From assembly GCF_001625305.1 (NCBI RefSeq), contig NW_017804409.1:656916-720915 (forward strand): a stretch of DNA of 64,000 nt. The letters run 5' to 3'. The DNA comes from Branchiostoma belcheri (taxonomy: Eukaryota; Chordata; Leptocardii; Amphioxiformes; Branchiostomatidae). The notes beneath the pieces are model-generated. The model was not told the origin of the DNA. It ran no database searches and worked only from the letters and a program-made list of their open reading frames with translations. Each line of letters opens with the position of its first letter. Position 1 is the stretch's first letter. The position numbers and the translations under genes were made by a program. Below are positions 61,977-64,000 of the stretch, piece by piece.

Positions 61977-62452
61977 TGAAAGTTGTAAAATTTTATCGAG
62001 TGTGGAACGTGGGAGTTCGTCTTTCCGCAATGTTGAGTGGAATAACTGTTGGGACATCCGTGCATGATAGCACCACATGGTGTCCGTTTTATTTTGGCGA
62101 CGTCTCAGGGAGGAGCCTAATGGTACAGTATTTTGTGCAGTTTGCAAGAATTCTAGGAATTGTACAGACATTTTGTCCTCAGGCATGGAATGTTCATAGG
62201 AATGTCTCCGAGTTCTGTTTGTTGACATGCCCACATTCCTGGAAACCCTTGGGAGAACCTGTCTGCCGGAAGCCCGGGGCTCGTTCACTATACACTCAGG
62301 GGAGGGTAGGGTAACAAGGCTTCCTCAAAATCATGAACTCATGGCAGTGCCATGAAAACAATAACCCTATCAGCAACCACCGTCGCCATGGCAATGTATA
62401 TTTTCATTGCCAGTCTTGCTCCATGGAAAATGGATATGTATTGTTTTTGGTA

Positions 62453-62518
<66 letters not shown>

Positions 62519-62610
62519 TTGTAAAATTTTATCGAGTGTCTTTCCGTGATGTGGAGTTGAATGGCCGCCGGTACCTCCGTGCATGATAGCACCACATGGT
62601 ATCCGTTTTC
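61977..62610 (+). repeat. Direct repeat pair around a (TG)n run
   Basis: gaaagttgtaaaattttatc and tgcatgatagcaccacatgg occur at 61977-62090 and again, shortened, at 62513-62605. The pair brackets about 350 bp of sequence and the (TG)n tract. The 112-codon frame from 61976 has no known domain. Confidence 0.75.
62456..62513. repeat. (TG)n microsatellite, about 29 units
   Basis: Uninterrupted TG dinucleotides; Z-DNA-forming type. Confidence 0.97.
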
Positions 62611-62614
62611 AAGT

Positions 62615-62690
62615 TTTTACCTCCATGCATGAAAAATGGAGGTATTGTTTTTGGAATTCCTGTGTGTGTGTCCGGTTGTGTGTCAGTGTT
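62615..62690. mobile_element. Hairpin-ended element, left terminus only
   Basis: tttacctccatgcatgaaaa, atggaggtattgtttttg, then (TG)n, as at the left of 60105-60575. It is cut off after about 75 bp. Confidence 0.65.
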
Positions 62691-62694
62691 TCCG

Positions 62695-62976
62695 AATGGC
62701 CATTAGATCAGGTTGTAATGGATATGATTGGGTTCAGTCTTTCTTAGATGAAGAAAGTCATTAATCACGTCTATATCTGGTTGTGATCACTGTTTTCACA
62801 CGTTTTTTTAGATACATGACCTCCTTGACAGCAGGTGTAGTTTCCCTTGCACGACAAAAAAGACTTGTAGACACCATGGTGAATGAGAGGAGGACACAGT
62901 CACCATCACACAAGATCTAAATATTTCATGAAGGTCTCCGAATTCTTGTTTTTAATGAGTCACCTCCGCAAAGTAT
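62695..62976. other. No feature recognised
   Basis: Unassigned. Confidence 0.2.
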
Positions 62977-63400
62977 GGCCACACCGACTTAATTTTATGG
63001 ATGACATCCGCGCGCGCATTGATTTTCGCCTGTTTTCCAAAAACAAAGGTCACATCCACCGAGGCTCTGGCCTGGCTCTAGGCCTGGGTAGTCCATGGTA
63101 GTTAGCGACAATACGGAGCCGGTGGTAACTCTGGAGGATGGCACCCACGCTACCGAAGCTCCACGACTCAAGAACTCGGTACATACGTGCAAAATGTACA
63201 GTGAAGATTAATAAATTCCGCAGAAAGCCAGGGTATGCCGGCGTGTCGCATACGTCGTTGCGAATTCAAAATAGTAGCTTTTGTATTTCTGTGGTTTAGT
63301 AGCAATTTTATTTATGGTCGGAATCTCTTTTAATTCGCCCGCGCGCACTAGTTTGTGGGTCTTCATAGGATGTCATCCATAAAATTAAGTCGATGTAGCC
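62977..63400 (+). mobile_element. GGCC-ended short DNA transposon, family 3
   Basis: TAT on both sides. Ends GGCCACACCGACTTAATTTT and its near inverse. Interior as in 31344-31747, with a small extra segment near 63115-63145. Confidence 0.87.
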
Positions 63401-63990
63401 TATGTTATGTTTTCGGTGTGCCGAGTGGCGCAGTGTGCCGAGTTTCGAAGGTGCCGAAAAAAAACCGACATTGCGCCGACCTACTCCTAACCATGGTTCT
63501 GGAGGCCATATTCGGCTATGCATGACAGAAACTTAGGCTGGAATCACAACCAAATGATCATCATTCTAGAAAAAAAACTCCTCCAACGTTTGGCACCCAA
63601 GATGAAAGAATTTTCATATTGTGATCGATGGATCATAAAATGGCTGGTTACCCCTTAAGTCTGGGACTTGGATGTGTACTAATTGAAACCATCCATGCAC
63701 AGAGCATCATCGTGATTACTAGCCGGATGTTCAGTCAAGCAAATAATGGTGCAAAATGAGCTCGAAGATTCGAGGCCGTCTGTCTGGGAAAAGAAGCGTT
63801 TTGGTTATTAACAGGAGCTCACGGGAGAAATTAGTCGATTCGTCATTATCAAGAAAGACTATCAACCGCTCTATTATGTCATCACTAAAATATGATGAAG
63901 ATTTTCGACTCAACTGTTGCCCGTGTAGTCATTATTATATATTACAAAGTTTGTAAGAAAGTTTATATTTCGTTGCCCTTCGTCGTGTAA
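63401..63990. other. Dispersed repeat piece, then unassigned sequence
   Basis: 63415-63540 has acctactcctaaccatggtt and gaggccatattcggctatgc, as at 52180-52250. 63545-63990 is unassigned; short frames on both strands near 63731-63956 lack known domains. Confidence 0.35.
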
Positions 63991-64000
63991 GGCCATTTTG
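63991..64000 (+). other. Possible start of another GGCC-ended element
   Basis: TAA followed by GGCCATTTTG at the window edge has the form of a left end. Too short to confirm. Confidence 0.25.

Noticed and set aside
61976-62314. 112-codon frame, possible gene
   Set aside because: Part of it is duplicated at 62513-62605 as a non-coding direct repeat; no domain recognised.

Overview
The window looks like chordate nuclear DNA, most likely from an amphioxus (Branchiostoma). That attribution is inference from remembered repeat families (a Penelope-like tail with a GIY-YIG domain, tRNA-derived SINEs, CR1-like LINE tails, dense 0.3-0.4 kb DNA-transposon derivatives) and from the one intron-rich host gene. 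I could run no database search. Small open frames elsewhere are almost all accidental readings of repeats.

The only convincing host gene is a six-exon, plus-strand glycosyltransferase family 29 sialyltransferase (exons between 41699 and 56168). It splices to a 473-residue type II Golgi protein closest to the ST6GalNAc I/II group. All five introns have GT-AG ends and compatible phases. The sialyl motifs L, S, III and VS are present, but the asparagine usual in motif L (V-G-N-x-G) is a cysteine. The introns are full of mobile DNA. Exon 2 (169 bp) sits between two Penelope-like tails, each with its own 12-13 bp target duplication, ending about 30 bp before it and starting about 28 bp after it.

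1-41600: a gene desert of repeats. It holds pentanucleotide, 12-bp and 60-bp arrays; LINE 3' ends; SINEs; a 787-bp Penelope-like tail with a recognisable GIY-YIG domain (9968-10754); an almost perfect 118-bp palindrome (15899-16016); a 723-bp inverted element whose two ends each carry a full hammerhead-ribozyme core (17844-18566); a hAT-like element that split a LINE tail (23152-24558); and about ten short GGCC-ended elements with 3-bp AT-rich target duplications. 41600-56200: the sialyltransferase and its repeat-laden introns. 56200-64000: more DNA-transposon derivatives (Mutator-like, TTAA-type, Tc1/mariner-like), satellite-like arrays and one more GGCC element with a 47-bp array expanded inside it.

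Three themes recur. First, hammerhead-like folds (CTGANGA, stem II, GAAA) occur at about nine Penelope-related loci, with stem II differing in sequence but still pairing. Second, four GGCC-ended families appear to share and exchange end modules. Third, simple and tandem arrays have grown inside, or beside, transposons and splice sites.
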